This document shows positions 1-11,551 of a stretch of DNA of 64,000 nucleotides, piece after piece; position 1 is the first letter of the stretch; each line of letters opens with the position of its first letter. The position numbers were made by a program, and so were the translations under genes. This stretch comes from Cornus controversa. Its lineage: Eukaryota; Streptophyta; Magnoliopsida; Cornales; Cornaceae. Under the pieces are notes generated by a model, which saw only the letters and a program-made list of their open reading frames with translations, made no database searches and was not told the DNA's origin. The DNA lies in NCBI GenBank assembly GCA_026545225.1, contig CM048845.1:16647001-16711000 (forward strand). Reading direction: 5' to 3'.

Positions 1-1537
1 TCCATTCTCGCTAAAGGAAAAGGCCAAGTATTGGTTCAGATCTCTACCGGTGGGTTCTATCAATACATGGACTCAAATGCAAAGTAAGTTCTTAAAGAAA
101 TATTTTCTGATAGGGAGGACCAAGCAATTCAGATGAGCTATCACTAGTTTCTCTCAATTTGAGGGAGAACAATTTGTTGAGAGATGGGAGAGATTCAAGG
201 ACCTTCTTAGGAAGTGTCCTCATCATCAAGTTCCAATGTGGCAATTAGTGCAGTGTTTCTGTGAGGGGCTAACTGAAAGTAATAGACAGATGGTGGATGC
301 ATCATGTGGGGGCACTTTCATGTTAAAAAGTGAAGATGAAGCATGGATTTTGTTCGAGAATCTCAATGACAATTCTTTGCAACATGTGTCTTAATCTCGT
401 TCGAGTAGACCATCCAATACAAGGAGGGCTGATGATATTTTTAAGATTGAATCTGCAGATGCTATGTCTACCATTGTGGATGTTGTGTCACTGAGAGTGG
501 TGCAACTCATGGCTGCTGGTCAAGTTCCTAATCCATCTTCATATTATCCTATTTTTGAGCCACGTGATTTTTGCTTGAGTCCTACGCACCATGTGAATAA
601 TTTTCCTTCACTTGGACAATTTTTTGATCTTCCACAAGAGCAAGGGGCAGCAATTCAACCCATTTTTCAACCTCAGAACTATGTGCCTTCACAATCATAT
701 CAAGAACAAGTTCCTATGCCACAGAGGTATTCAGCTATTGAGGACAAGATGACGATTGTCCTAGCAAAACTTGAGAAGCTTGACTCTATTGTAGAAATAG
801 TGCAAACTACTGCAGCAACAGTTTAATCCACTGTTCAATTGGTTCATTCTCACTCTCAATCGATTGTCAAACTGGAATCTCAGTTTGGACAACTTATCAA
901 TGCCTTGAGTAAAAGAAATGAGGGGAAACTACCAAGCCAACCAGTTGCCAACCCAAGAGGGGTTCATGTCCTCAACAATATTTCTTCTTCGAGCATACCA
1001 CATCATGAAGAGGTTCAAGCCGTCACCACTTTGAGAAGTGGGAAAGCGATCAATAAAAAGGTGGGAGAGAAGGAAGAAGAAGAAGAAGTGCTCAAGAGTC
1101 CTAGTGTTGAGATTTTTTATGAGCCTAAGGTGAAATTAAATACTTTCAATGCCATTCAACATCCTTCAGATGAGAGTGATAGTTTCTTCATGGACGGCTT
1201 TGATGATTATGTGGAAGAGGTTGACTCATTTGCTCTACCTCAAAATGTTGAGAAGTCTATTGCAAGGTTGAATGTTTTACTCGATGTAGTGGCCATGAAA
1301 AATACTCCACCTTGGAGGATTCCGATTGAGTCATTGCCTATTCTTTCTAGCACTCCTCCGATGCCATCATTAGAGTATCCTCCATGGGTAGAATTGAAAC
1401 AACTTCCATCAAGGCAAAGAGATGTGTTTTTCCAAGTCAATGAGACCATTCCGATTACTTTGAGTTCGGTACAAGGAAGTGAGGATCATTTGAAGGGGAC
1501 AATGTTAAATCTCCTCAAGAGATGTGACATTGGGTGA
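1..1537 (+). pseudogene. Athila gag-like remnant
   Basis: Translated pieces match the gag of the second Athila element: a retrotransposon-gag stretch around 20-370 (motifs such as DASCGG and DEAW followed by FENL), then a Q/P-rich middle, then HSHSQSI and the block GQLINAL and LPSQPVANPRGVHV near 840-970, which aligns with GQLANALNRR and LPSQPVANPKGVHV in the other copy. The last part (about 1235-1450) resembles the spacer just before reverse transcriptase (LPILSSTPPMPSLEYPP). This is a fossil with several breaks and no sign of host function. Confidence 0.75.
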
Positions 1538-1799
1538 ACTTTCAATTGAAGTCGATGACCGTCGCCTACGGACATTAAATTGTAGGATTTGTATGTATTT
1601 CTATCCTTTAATTTCTTTAGTTTTATTTTATTTTTATTTTTATTTTATTTTTTTTAATTTTTAGTTTATGTTTCTCTTTATTTTTCTTCCATTATTAGTT
1701 GTGTTTTAATGTGTTTTCTTTGAGTTTTTGATGTATAAGTTGCTTCCGGGGGATGTCAAGAGGTGTATCGAGGTATTTGGACTCAAAATGGGTAAAAAA

Positions 1800-2015
1800 T
1801 AGAGGTCTTAGTCGACCTTGGGCGATAGATACTTTGAAAATACCCTTCCCGGTCAACCTTTGGCGATAGAGACTCAACAGGCTCCAGTAGGGGGGATCGA
1901 TCGCCCCTTTGAAGGGGGATCGATCACCCCCATTACTTTTTGAAGAAACCTCACAAACAACTGGGCGATCGATTGCCCAGCTGAAGGGAGATCGATCGCC
2001 CCAGCCCCTGAAGGC
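1800..2015 (+). repeat. Cluster of GATCGATCGCCC-type palindromic motifs
   Basis: In about 200 bp the motif GGGCGAT(C/A)GAT or its reverse complement recurs at least six times (for example near 1895, 1917, 1963 and 1986), with CCTT(T/G)GGCGATAGA variants at 1820 and 1860. The motifs are self-complementary in part (GATCGATC). The cluster lies in the non-coding 3' region of the Athila element. Confidence 0.7.
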
Positions 2016-2570
2016 CCAATCTGATCTGTTTTGCTATTTTTGCTCCCTCATGATGCCCTACTTGCTCCCACCCAAAAATACATCACTTGGTGCCTCTTTG
2101 TGCCTCTCCAACATCAATTTACACTTTAAAATCTTCCATTTTTATTTCCATACACCTACTTGATCATCATCATTCATCACCATCATCATCATTCCAATAT
2201 ATTTTTCTCCATCATCATTAAAGTATCAACTTTTTCATATTTCCATCTTCACAAGAGGTATGAATTAATTGTGAAAGTGGGGAGATTTCTTTGAGGGGTT
2301 TTGTGCTACAAGTTTGTGGGAGGACATTGCACATTGACTATGGACTAGTTGGTTGTTTTTTATGCTTCATTCCGGCCTTAACCCAGATGTTTCGGCACCA
2401 CCTTCTCCTTGATTTTTCAGAGGTAACTATCTTTTGTATTTTTATTTTTTTTTCATATTATTTTTTTATTTAGTTTCAAAAAAAAAATTTATGTTTCATA
2501 TTTATTTTCACCTATATTATTTCACTTGGCCGTTGGGTATAGTGGTTTGTTCTGACAAGTTGTAACATCC

Positions 2571-2723
2571 AAGTTTGGGGGCGTGCGTGCATTGTCTTGA
2601 TAAAACTGGTTTGCTATATTTTCTTACCACTATTTCTCCGAATTTCTGGTATTCTCTTTCTTACCCTTCTCTATGCTTTTATTGGATGTACATTGAAAAC
2701 AATGTACAGTTTAAGTTTGGGGG
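2571..2723 (+). other. Two extra polypurine-tract-like motifs
   Basis: The sequence AAGTTTGGGGG occurs at 2571-2581 and 2713-2723, identical to the core of the true polypurine tract next to the 3' LTR at 3881-3891. The second lies in the context AACAATGTACAGTTTAAG, resembling the context of the extra copy at 17779 in the other Athila element. Confidence 0.65.
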
Positions 2724-3133
2724 TGAGGCGATGCCTTTTTATGTGCTTATTGCAATATGGGGGAAATTTTTTTAAAATTCTTCTTATTTTAGGATTTTTG
2801 TTTATTTTATTTCTTAGTTTGTTTATTTTATTTTGTTTTGTTTTGTTTTGACATTATTCAAGGGATTAGTACCTTATGTAGGTGCATAACTTGCAATTCT
2901 TGAATATGTTTTAAATTTTTGGAAACTGTGGTTTAAATTAAGTGGTTTTAATCATTGTTTGAATTAACATGTTTTGGAGTAATTGGTTTTAGTTTCCTCA
3001 CATGCACAGACACACTAGCATAATTTTGTGAGGTATAAATTTATGCTCTGAATTATTGTGTTACATACAATAAAAAAAAAAGGAAAAATAAATATATTGA
3101 ATAGCAAATCAATTTGATCCTTTTCATGAGTAA

Positions 3134-3815
3134 CTGGGCCTCTATGCCTCAGGAAACACGAAGTGTTCGCATCAAAAGTGAAAGGGTGAGAAAAGATGAG
3201 CAATGATTGTCTTGATTTGTAGCCTGACTGATTCGAGTAATTAGGTTCTTCGGGATATCTTAACGCCTAGTGCCCTAAAGCCATCTGGTTTGGTAGTCAC
3301 TGACTGAAAGCTTGCTACATGGATCTTTCAGAAAGCTTAGTAGATCAAGATATTGCATAACCAATAAAGCAATGAAAAAAAAATGAAAAAGTCATGTATT
3401 CATGTTTGGAAGTATGATTTCAATAAGGGGAGCTAGTGAGTTGAAGGGGTATATGCCTTAATATATTCGGAGCTGGGTTATGCCACATGAGATGACTGTT
3501 AGTTCACTTTTCACGAGGGAGCTAGAGTTGGTTATTTTGAGATATGTTGATGTGAATTATGTGTGGAGACCATTGCTTTGAATTTTGAAATCTAAAAATT
3601 TAAAATTATTCTTGAATGCAAGTTTGTAACTATATATTGTAATATTCTTCTTGGATTAATGTTGAAACAGAATTTTGAATGTTTGTGGGTAACATTTCTG
3701 GAAACCCTCACGAGACTATACTCGTCCACTAGGGGGAACCTAGGGATTTAAAGGCTTGTTGCATATGCCAAATGCAATCATTTCTCCCACGAAAGTGGAG
3801 TTGGGTAGTTTAGTT
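3134..3815 (+). other. Conserved non-coding blocks of the Athila 3' region
   Basis: Two blocks (about 3134-3362 and 3698-3815) match 18208-18432 and 18808-18917 in the second Athila element, with shared strings such as CTCTATGCCTCAGGAA, AGTGTTCGC, CTCGTCCACTAG and AAAGGCTTGTTGCAT. No open frame spans them in either copy. They look like a conserved RNA or cis-acting segment rather than a gene. Confidence 0.65.
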
Positions 3816-3880
3816 AGTATTTGTTAGTTTCTTTTGTTTTAGTTTTATTTTATTCTATTACTAAGGGACTAGCAATATGT

Positions 3881-3893
3881 AAGTTTGGGGGTA
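3881..3893 (+). other. Polypurine tract of Athila no. 1
   Basis: AAGTTTGGGGGTA immediately precedes TGATCGGCATTGAATGTT, the start of the 3' LTR. The second Athila element has AAGTTCGGGGGTG followed by TGATAAGCGCTGAATGTT in the same place. Confidence 0.75.
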
Positions 3894-5348
3894 TGATCGG
3901 CATTGAATGTTACGCATTCTAACCTCTTAACTTGTGTATTTTATTCTCTTAGTGATAGATTATTTTGTTATTTTACTTCATTTTAGTGTTTTCTGTATTT
4001 TCAGATCCTTAATGATTATTTCAGTTAAAACCATGATTTTGAGCTTTTAAAGATGACATGAAAGAGGGTTAGATGAAGCCTACATCAAATGGATCCATTT
4101 AACTCTTTATTTCAACTCAAATCAGCCCAAGAGAATTATAACTGCTGAAGGGTATTTCGGGCCTGGAATCCAATTCTGTGCGTAATATAGTTTTAATCCC
4201 ATTTTAGAAAAATGGACTGAAACTCTTATTTCTGAGTGTCAAATTGACTCAATTCTCATTTAGGTTGAACGAAATTCGATTCTGGACACTTTTGTATTTC
4301 ACGTAAATTTCGTGAATCGGACTTCTACTGGGTCAAAATATGGGCCGAAAGTCAGAAAAAAAACCCACCTGATTAGGGACCCGGGAAACCCTAATTGTCT
4401 CCTAATTAGGTGGGGACTCTTCATATTCTCTTGACTATTAATAGTGACGAATTGGGGCTGTATTGAGGAGATTTGGCAGCAGCTTTGAAGAGCTTTTGAA
4501 GTGGAGAATCATTGGAGAACAAGGCATATTAATATTTCCATAGAGATGATGTTTTCTTCCTCAACCGTTGAAGCTTCTTCTTCTACCATGAGCGGCTAGT
4601 TCAGCCACCAGGGTTTTGATGTAGCCCTAACTAAGCATCAATGGTTTGATTGTTTTAATTATTGGGGATCTTTATATACATGCATAGATTGTGTAATTTA
4701 GAGGATTCTTATTATAGAATTGACCAATAAAAGTCTTATAAATTCAGTTTCAATGATTTCTTATCTTGTCTTAGATATTTGGTTGTTGTTATTGAACTCA
4801 ATCTCTCTTATTTTATGTGATCATGAGAGTGATTATTACACAATGGTAATCACTTAATATATCATTAAAAGCTTTAATGGATTATGCCTAGAGAAGATGA
4901 ACCATACTGCACCGTAGATTAGAGTAGTTAGGTAGATGGCACATGCCAATCGAAGATAGTCCATGACTTAGCCTTAATCATATGTTATCTTCTTGACTGA
5001 TGGAGGTGAGCTTGTAGCCACCGACACCACTTATGCATGATATGATTACCTATAGTTAGTTCAATTGGTCATTGATTGTGAAATTAGTGGTGAAATCAAT
5101 AACCCTAGATTTATCTTATATTTTCTACACTCAATAGTTTTTCTTGCTTTTGTTCAATTGCTTCATTAGTTAATTTAGTTATAAAAATCAGAATTCTTTT
5201 CTTTTAGATTTAGTTAGAATTAATTCTAAATATCCAACTCAGTCAAACCACAGTCCCTGAGGTTCGACACCCCTTTCGATAGCCCTATTCTACAAGGAAT
5301 TCGTTCTATTACGAAATGTGGTAATTTTAATTGATACGCACTCACACA
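3894..5348 (+). repeat. 3' LTR of Athila no. 1
   Basis: Begins TGATCGGCATTGAATG after the polypurine tract and ends CACTCACACA, after which the minus-strand chromovirus reverse-transcriptase frame resumes. The last ~130 bp resemble the end of the other Athila LTR (TTCGACACCC, CCCTAT and TTCGTTCTATT near 5255-5310), as expected for a conserved R-U5 region. Length is about 1455 bp. Confidence 0.75.
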
Positions 5349-5909
5349 CGAATCAAATGTCACCGATGCATTAGTCAAATCAAATGGCATAACAAAGAAT
5401 TCATAATGTCCATACCATGTACAAAAAGCAGTTTTATGAATATCCTCATCCTTCACCCTTAGTTGATAATAACCCAACCTTAAATCAATTTTCAAGAAGT
5501 AGTGAGCTCCCTTCAATTGATCAAATAGGTCGTCTATCCTTGGCAATGGATATTTATTCTTAATTGTCACGTGATTCAACTTTTGGTAATCAATGCACAA
5601 TCTCAAAGAACCATCTTTCTTTTTTCTAAATAACATCGGTGCTCCCCACAGCAATACACTCGATCTAATAAAACCTTTGGCTTCCAAATCATCCAATTGA
5701 CGTTTCAATTCCACCAACTCTATCAGTACCATCCGATATGGTGTCATAGAAATAGGCACCATACCGAGTATAAGATTAATCCCAAACTCTACCTCTCTCT
5801 TGGGAGGCAAATCTGTCAAATTCTCTGGAAATACATTTAAAAACTCACATACCACCGCTGGATACACTTTTCTAGGGATCTCCTTTCCCTCAGCCAAAAG
5901 ACAAGCCAA
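5349..5909 (-). pseudogene. Chromovirus reverse-transcriptase fragment
   Basis: On the minus strand the translation shows typical reverse-transcriptase blocks: [49 protein letters not shown] and FVMPF. It is a fossil piece of the minus-strand gypsy element; the frame ends where the Athila LTR was inserted. No host function is suggested. Confidence 0.85.
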
Positions 5910-6026
5910 GATAAAACTGTGTTACTATCGACTGCTAATGCAATAACATGGTGAAGTATAGGAGTTACTTCAATCTCCCATAAAATAAAAATAATCACCC
6001 TCGGGCGTGCAAATTGTCACTCTCCC

Positions 6027-6401
6027 TCAAAAATAGCCCATCGTAGCTTGAACTTTCACTAACCAATCTATCCCTAGGATGATGTCAAAACTACGCATAC
6101 CAAAGAGAATGAAATAAAATTCAAACGTCCTCCCGGCTATCTCAATAGCACATCCCCGGCACACTCCATCAAGTATCACCGTACCGTCCACTGGCGTATC
6201 AATACAAATTACTCTATCAAATAGACTAATCTCTAGCCCCAAAGCATATGCAAATGGTGTAACAATAAATGAATAAGATGCACCTGAATCAGTCAATACA
6301 TGTGCCCAAAAACTATATACCAGAAATATACCTCTAACCACTGAAGGACCCGCTAAAGTCTCAGCTAGGGTGTAACATAGAAACAACCCTGTGTAACTCA
6401 T
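6027..6401 (-). pseudogene. Chromovirus protease fragment
   Basis: The minus-strand translation contains LTDSGASYSFI, an aspartic-protease active-site motif of the retropepsin type, and FDIILGIDWL, the second conserved block before reverse transcriptase in gypsy elements. It lies between the gag knuckles and the reverse-transcriptase piece, as expected. Fossil. Confidence 0.8.
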
Positions 6402-6559
6402 CCTGTCTTACCACTCCCCTGGTGATTGGACTGTTGTGTAGAGGCAGTAGGAGTCGCTCCCCTCCCCGATAGCAAACTTTGAACTGACTGTGCCGGTTGT
6501 GGTGGCTGAGGTACTCTAAATCCTAACCGCGCCCCAGAAGCCTGTGAATAATGCTGTTG

Positions 6560-7560
6560 TGACCCGCAACACTAAAAACACCACTTCTCCTCTATAAGAA
6601 ATCCCTCACCACGTGATCCGCTTGTCCACACTTATAACATTTCCTTGAATCCTCCTCCGTTGTAGGCTGCAGTTGTGGACATTCTAACTTGTAATATCCT
6701 AATTGCTGACACTGCTAGCATTTCACTTTGTCTCTAAAGGACCCAGTAGGCATAGACACTGAAGAGAATGACTGAGTCTGCTGTGGTCCTCAGGAGGATG
6801 AATTACCCCCTTATGCTTCTTCTTCGGATTTGCTTCCGAATGAGAGACCACACCTCGAGACTGACTCCTCAAATTTTGTATCCTCTGAATGTCATTGTCA
6901 TCCGCTTCTACTAACAATGTCTGCCTCACCACCTTCGCATAGCTTGAAAATTTCAAGATAGTGACCTTGGCCCTTAGCTCAAATTGGAGTCACTTCACGA
7001 ATCTCCTTGCCTTTATTTGTTCGTTCGCTATCATTTCTAAAATTAATCGAGACAATTCAGTAAACTTATTCTCATAGTCCATCACGCTCATTCTTCCTTA
7101 AATCAAATGTATGAACTCATCCTATAAAGCTTCATTCACCATGTCTGAAAAATAATTTTTAAGGAACAACCCCCTGAAAGTTTCCCACTCCATATCCCTC
7201 ACTTCATGGTATAAGTCAAGGACTTCCACTATAAGTTCGGCGCCCCCATCAACTGAATAGGAATCATGGACATCCTCAAATCGTCCTCAACTATCCTAAG
7301 CACGTCAAATGCTTTGGATATCTAATCGAGCCAATCTTCTATAGCCATAGGATCAACTATCCCATCAAACATAGGAAGGTTCATCTTCTTGAACATTTCT
7401 AGTGCTTTTATTGCCTTATCCCCACCTCCTTGTACTTAATTATGTGAACCTTCATTCGTCGTCCAAACCAACAACTGAATGGCAATAATCATCTCCTGGA
7501 CCAACTGTGCCCCATCTATCAATGGTGGTAAAATAGAGTTTGCACCCCCACCTCAGCCTC
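6560..7560 (-). pseudogene. Chromovirus gag remnant with zinc knuckles
   Basis: On the minus strand around 6590-6720, two knuckle-like cysteine clusters can be read (CYKCGQADH and CQQCQQLGYYKLECP). Upstream (6723-7560), short frames carry gag-like text. The reading is interrupted many times; this is a fossil. Confidence 0.6.
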
Positions 7561-7762
7561 TTTTTGGTAGCATGATTCTAACAAATATTTTCAAAGAAGA
7601 TTAATCATATGCATATATTAATTAATCAACTAATCAATTCTACACATATATAGAATTATGTTGTTGCACTTAACACATAATTCTGAAAATAAACATATAA
7701 AAGTCATCTAAGATACTTAATCTAACTCTCACCCGTCGTCCCTAGGTATTCGACCTAGTTAT

Positions 7763-7774
7763 GCTCTTATACCA
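7763..7774 (-). other. Primer-binding site (initiator tRNA-Met type), chromovirus
   Basis: Minus-strand TGGTATAAGAGC resembles the common plant retroelement primer site TGGTATCAGAGC. It sits three bases inside the LTR end at 7778. Confidence 0.7.
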
Positions 7775-7777
7775 ATC

Positions 7778-8776
7778 TGTCATGCCTCAATTTCTAACTC
7801 CCAAAAACCAAGGGTGATTAAGTAAAAACCCACACTCCTCATCATAATCATCCTTTTGATATCATACTTAATACCATTGTTTGTCACGTAATCCTCTCAC
7901 ATCAACATTGTGGAAAAACTCATCATATTCACATGATCACAAATGCACAATTCTCAAATGTTCAACAGTGCACAAATTTATCCACATCCAGGTTTCGGTC
8001 GGCTGATGGATATCCCACCAATCGGCTAAAACCTGGGCATTTCATCGGCTGGCTACCCCTCAACTTCGGTCGGCTAAAGGGGGTCTTTCGGTCGGCTAAA
8101 GGGATGTTTCGGCCAACCGAAATAGGTACCTGCAGATGCAAATATTCGGTATCTCACCATTTCGGTTGGCTAAAGGATGTTTCAGCCAACTGAAATTCTC
8201 TAGACCTTATTTCTTACTGTTTTCAAACCCCAATTCAACCCTCCACAATGTTCACAACTCAAAGAAACTACACAATGCCTTATTTTCTAAAATTCTACAA
8301 TTCCCTTTGTTATTACACATACATAATCATGAAGAGAATGAAGTCTTCACATACACAACACTTAGCACATTTCACGCCTTCTCTACTCAACAATTCCTCA
8401 TTTACAACATGAATAATTTGGACATTAAAGAAAATACCACTCATCATTTGCAACACCAAGCACTTACCATGTTTAAAACATACCTAAGGAGTATGAAATT
8501 GTCAAACACAATTACAATATGTTCTTAAAATATAAACGGGTCTTATACATGCCCAACACATGCATATAGTCCACAATCCAGACATATATAATAATAAAAT
8601 AATTAAAAAGGGAATTCCATAACTCCAAATCCAACTCATGATTGCACACCATTAACCACTTCCTTGCCACGTTCTAAAAATGTTAATGTATGAGGATGAG
8701 CAAGTTCGACGACTCAAAGTAATATGTTGTGTAATCTATTCAAGTTTTCATTTCATATCATCACCATTAACCACTT
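7778..8776 (-). repeat. Chromovirus LTR, inner part
   Basis: Starts TGTCATGCCTCAATTTC on the plus strand next to the primer site and runs to the left edge of the inserted Athila element. The other part of the same LTR is at 21576-22769. Together they would measure about 2.2 kb. Confidence 0.65.
7985..8205 (-). repeat. Cluster of TTCGGTCGGCTAAAGG motifs in the LTR
   Basis: The motif TTCGGTCGGCTAAAGG and variants (TTCGGTTGGCTAAAGG, CATCGGCTGGCTA, and the inverted form GGCCAACCGAAAT) recur at least seven times in 220 bp. It is an irregular mini-array with inverted copies inside the chromovirus LTR. Confidence 0.7.
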
Positions 8777-9270
8777 CCTGTTTTTGGTATTTTCAGGACA
8801 TTACCCGTAAAATCAGTCAAATCAAGTGATTTCGTCTTCAATAATGTCTCTTCAGGATATTCCAATGGTCTAATGGTGCATTGTGTGTATTTATATATAT
8901 ATATTTATTTATTAGTATTATTTAATTATTATTTTTTTAAAAAAAATTTGTTTTATTTTATTTCTTTAAGTTATTTTTTTATATAGATATATATATATTT
9001 TAGTATTTATTTAGATATAATATTATATATTAGTTATTTATATTTATAATTTTGTATAGATATAGTTTTGTATAGATATAGTATTTTATGTATATTAATA
9101 TAGTTATAATTTTAGTATGTTTATATTTTTTCCATAGCCCATGCATTAACTACCCATTTCTAACCCAATACAACTCATCAGCCCACCCAACCATTCAATT
9201 CCTCCAGCACATATAAATCCACACACTTTGCCTCACCCAACACACCACCCCACCAAAACCCACGGCCAGC

Positions 9271-9308
<38 letters not shown>

Positions 9309-9626
9309 TGTTTCAATATTATATATGAACATATAGTTATATTTATGTGTTTTATTATTAAATATATATTTTTATATCTATAGTTTTTCTTTAAGATTCA
9401 TTATATTTATTTATTTATGTTCTTATATTTTCATAGTTATTTATTTAGTATATTATTACATATAGTTAGTTTTATATTTCATATATATTTCATGCACACA
9501 CATTCACCATCAGCCATAACCAAACCCACCAAACCCATTTACTTCCTCCAGCAAACCCACATGCCCTCAATTACTTGGCAGCACCTCACAAAGCATTCAA
9601 ACCTCACCCACCTCCACTAATAGCCG

Positions 9627-9662
<36 letters not shown>

Positions 9663-11276
9663 GTATGTTATAATATTACACTTTATATATATTTATATAT
9701 TATAATATTATATTTTATATATATATATATGTATCATTATATTATATTATATTATTTATGTTATATTATTCTATAGTGTATGTTATTTATATTATAATAT
9801 TATATTTTATATATATATGTATCATTGTAATATTATATTATATTATATTATTTATGCTATTTTATATTATAGTGTATGTTAGTGTATATTATATTTATGT
9901 ATTATATTATGTAATATTTTATTATGTAGATATATATATACATTATATATCTATGTCAGGTGGAGACAAAGAAAAAGAAAGAGATTACGTGGAGAGATAG
10001 ACCAAGACAAAGAAAGAAAAAAGAAAAAAAGAAAGAAAAGATATTTGGGAGAAGAGAGAGACGCGGCTGGAAAGGTAGAGATCAAGAAAAGAAAAGAAGA
10101 AAATCAAAAGAATAGATAGAAGAAGAAAGTGTCGGCAGCTGGAGGAGTCAAAGAAAAAGATGATAAAGTTGAAGAAAAAGATCAAAGGTGCCAGCGGAGG
10201 GACAGAAGGAATTTAAAGAATGAAGACTTTCTCTTTGCATTAAAGAAATGTAAAATATCTTTTAACTTTACAACATTATATATACAGATAGTTAGAGATA
10301 GCAGGGAAGAGTTAGATAACAGAGGGCCGAGAGATAGAATAGAGAAAGAAGAGGGAGACGGAAGAGATTGAGAAAAAAGCTACTGAAATATTTTTTTTGG
10401 ATAGAAAGAAGAGTGAGAAATATTGGGAAGCTTTGCAAAGCTTACAACAGACCATGAAGCTTGGGGTGGCTCTGTCTATGGAGCTGTTTCCTACCACAAT
10501 GATCAACTAAACTCTTCTCTAGGGCTTGAACAAAGCCCTAGCCATGTAAATATATTTTATTTTTAATAAATTCGAATTTATATATATATATATGTGTGTA
10601 TTAGTACCTAGTCTTGTGTCTTATTTTTAATACAAGTTTATAAATTCTATATGTTCATGTGTTTTAATTTATCATTCTTGTCTTAGAATTTTAGATTGTT
10701 GCACATATTCTTCAAACACTTATACTTCCACAAGGAGTGTAAGTGATGGCTTTGTACTAGTTTTCACTATAACATGCATAGCTAGATTTGCATAGTCCAT
10801 GCTTAGAGACGGTGATTTTGCTACACTTAGGTAATTAAGTAAGTAGGTAGGTAGGAAAATCACACTTATCGCAGATGGATTATAGTATTTTAAGGTGTAT
10901 GTATTCTCTTGGCGACGTCGTTGTAGGTGGTACTTGCCAAACGCATCATTAGTACACATTTATATAAATTCCCATGTTTATTATAAAATGAACATATTTA
11001 TGAGGCTAGTGGTGAAGTCTAAGCCCTAGTATTTTCTCATTTTCTCAAACTCCTTTATTTTATTGTCATTTACATATTGCAAGTAGTTTAAATAAATAAC
11101 CCAAAATTCGTTTGTAAGTTGAACAAGAAACAATCTCTGATTTTAACTATTAAACCAACGTAGTCTCTGTGGGATCGACACCCTCTTCTAGAACCCTATC
11201 CTTCAAAGATTCGTTCTATTGCGAGTGGTAAAATATAATTTGATTTCCAAATACACAAAAGGAATTTCACACACCA
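8777..11276 (+). repeat. 5' LTR of Athila no. 2
   Basis: Nearly identical to 19070-21575 and ends GGAATTTCACACACCA just before the primer site. It has three compositional zones: A/C-rich patches (9139-9270 and 9480-9620), TA-rich tracts (9275-9305 and 9625-9950) and a purine-rich GAAAGA zone (9956-10380). Confidence 0.88.
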
Positions 11277-11281
11277 ATTTT

Positions 11282-11299
11282 TGGCGCCGTTGCCGAGGA
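11282..11299 (+). other. Primer-binding site, tRNA-Asp type
   Basis: TGGCGCCGTTGCCGAGGA lies five bases after the 5' LTR end. It matches, with one difference, the complement of a plant tRNA-Asp 3' end including CCA, which is the known Athila-group primer. Confidence 0.8.
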
Positions 11300-11551
11300 C
11301 TACGATTTAATTGCTAAAATCATAAGATTGAGTCTAGTTTGATTTTTAACCTAACTCATTCTTTAAATTCTTTGTAATTATTTTTGTTTTTAACTATTAA
11401 GTGCTACATTTTAGATATTTATCACTTTAGCTTGAACTCTTTGTGAATTTAGTATCCATTTTCGTGCACTTAATGGTTTAAATTTTATTTTATTATTTAA
11501 TTTAGGAGATTAGCTTTCACATGCAAGGTAGGAGATCCTTATCATTTATCA

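Larger units (their letters stand above)
1..5348 (+). mobile_element. Athila-type Ty3/gypsy element no. 1 (left end outside window)
   Basis: A plus-strand LTR retrotransposon of the Athila lineage that starts before the window. Parts seen are a gag-like stretch (about 1-1540), a short piece resembling the linker ahead of reverse transcriptase, a long non-coding 3' region, a polypurine tract at 3881-3893 and the 3' LTR (3894-5348). Most of pol is not present, so this is a broken fossil. Its protein pieces and its 3' non-coding blocks match the second Athila element at 8777-21575, although the LTRs are clearly different in sequence except near their ends. It lies inside the reverse-transcriptase region of a minus-strand chromovirus that resumes at 5349. 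Age cannot be estimated because only one LTR is in view. Confidence 0.85.

Noticed and set aside
8647-8779. 18-bp direct repeat CACCATTAACCACTTCCT at 8647-8664 and 8762-8779 as target duplication of Athila no. 2
   Set aside because: Both copies lie on the same side of the element and nothing similar follows 21575, so it is not a target duplication.
9417-10506. Paired open frames repeated at 9417-10506 and 19717-20803
   Set aside because: These are duplicates because they lie in the two LTRs of one element; the frames reflect TA-rich and GAAAGA-rich sequence.
11282-11299. tRNA-like sequence TGGCGCCGTTGCCGAGGA
   Set aside because: Only the complement of a tRNA-Asp 3' end is present, directly after an LTR; it is a primer-binding site and not a tRNA gene.
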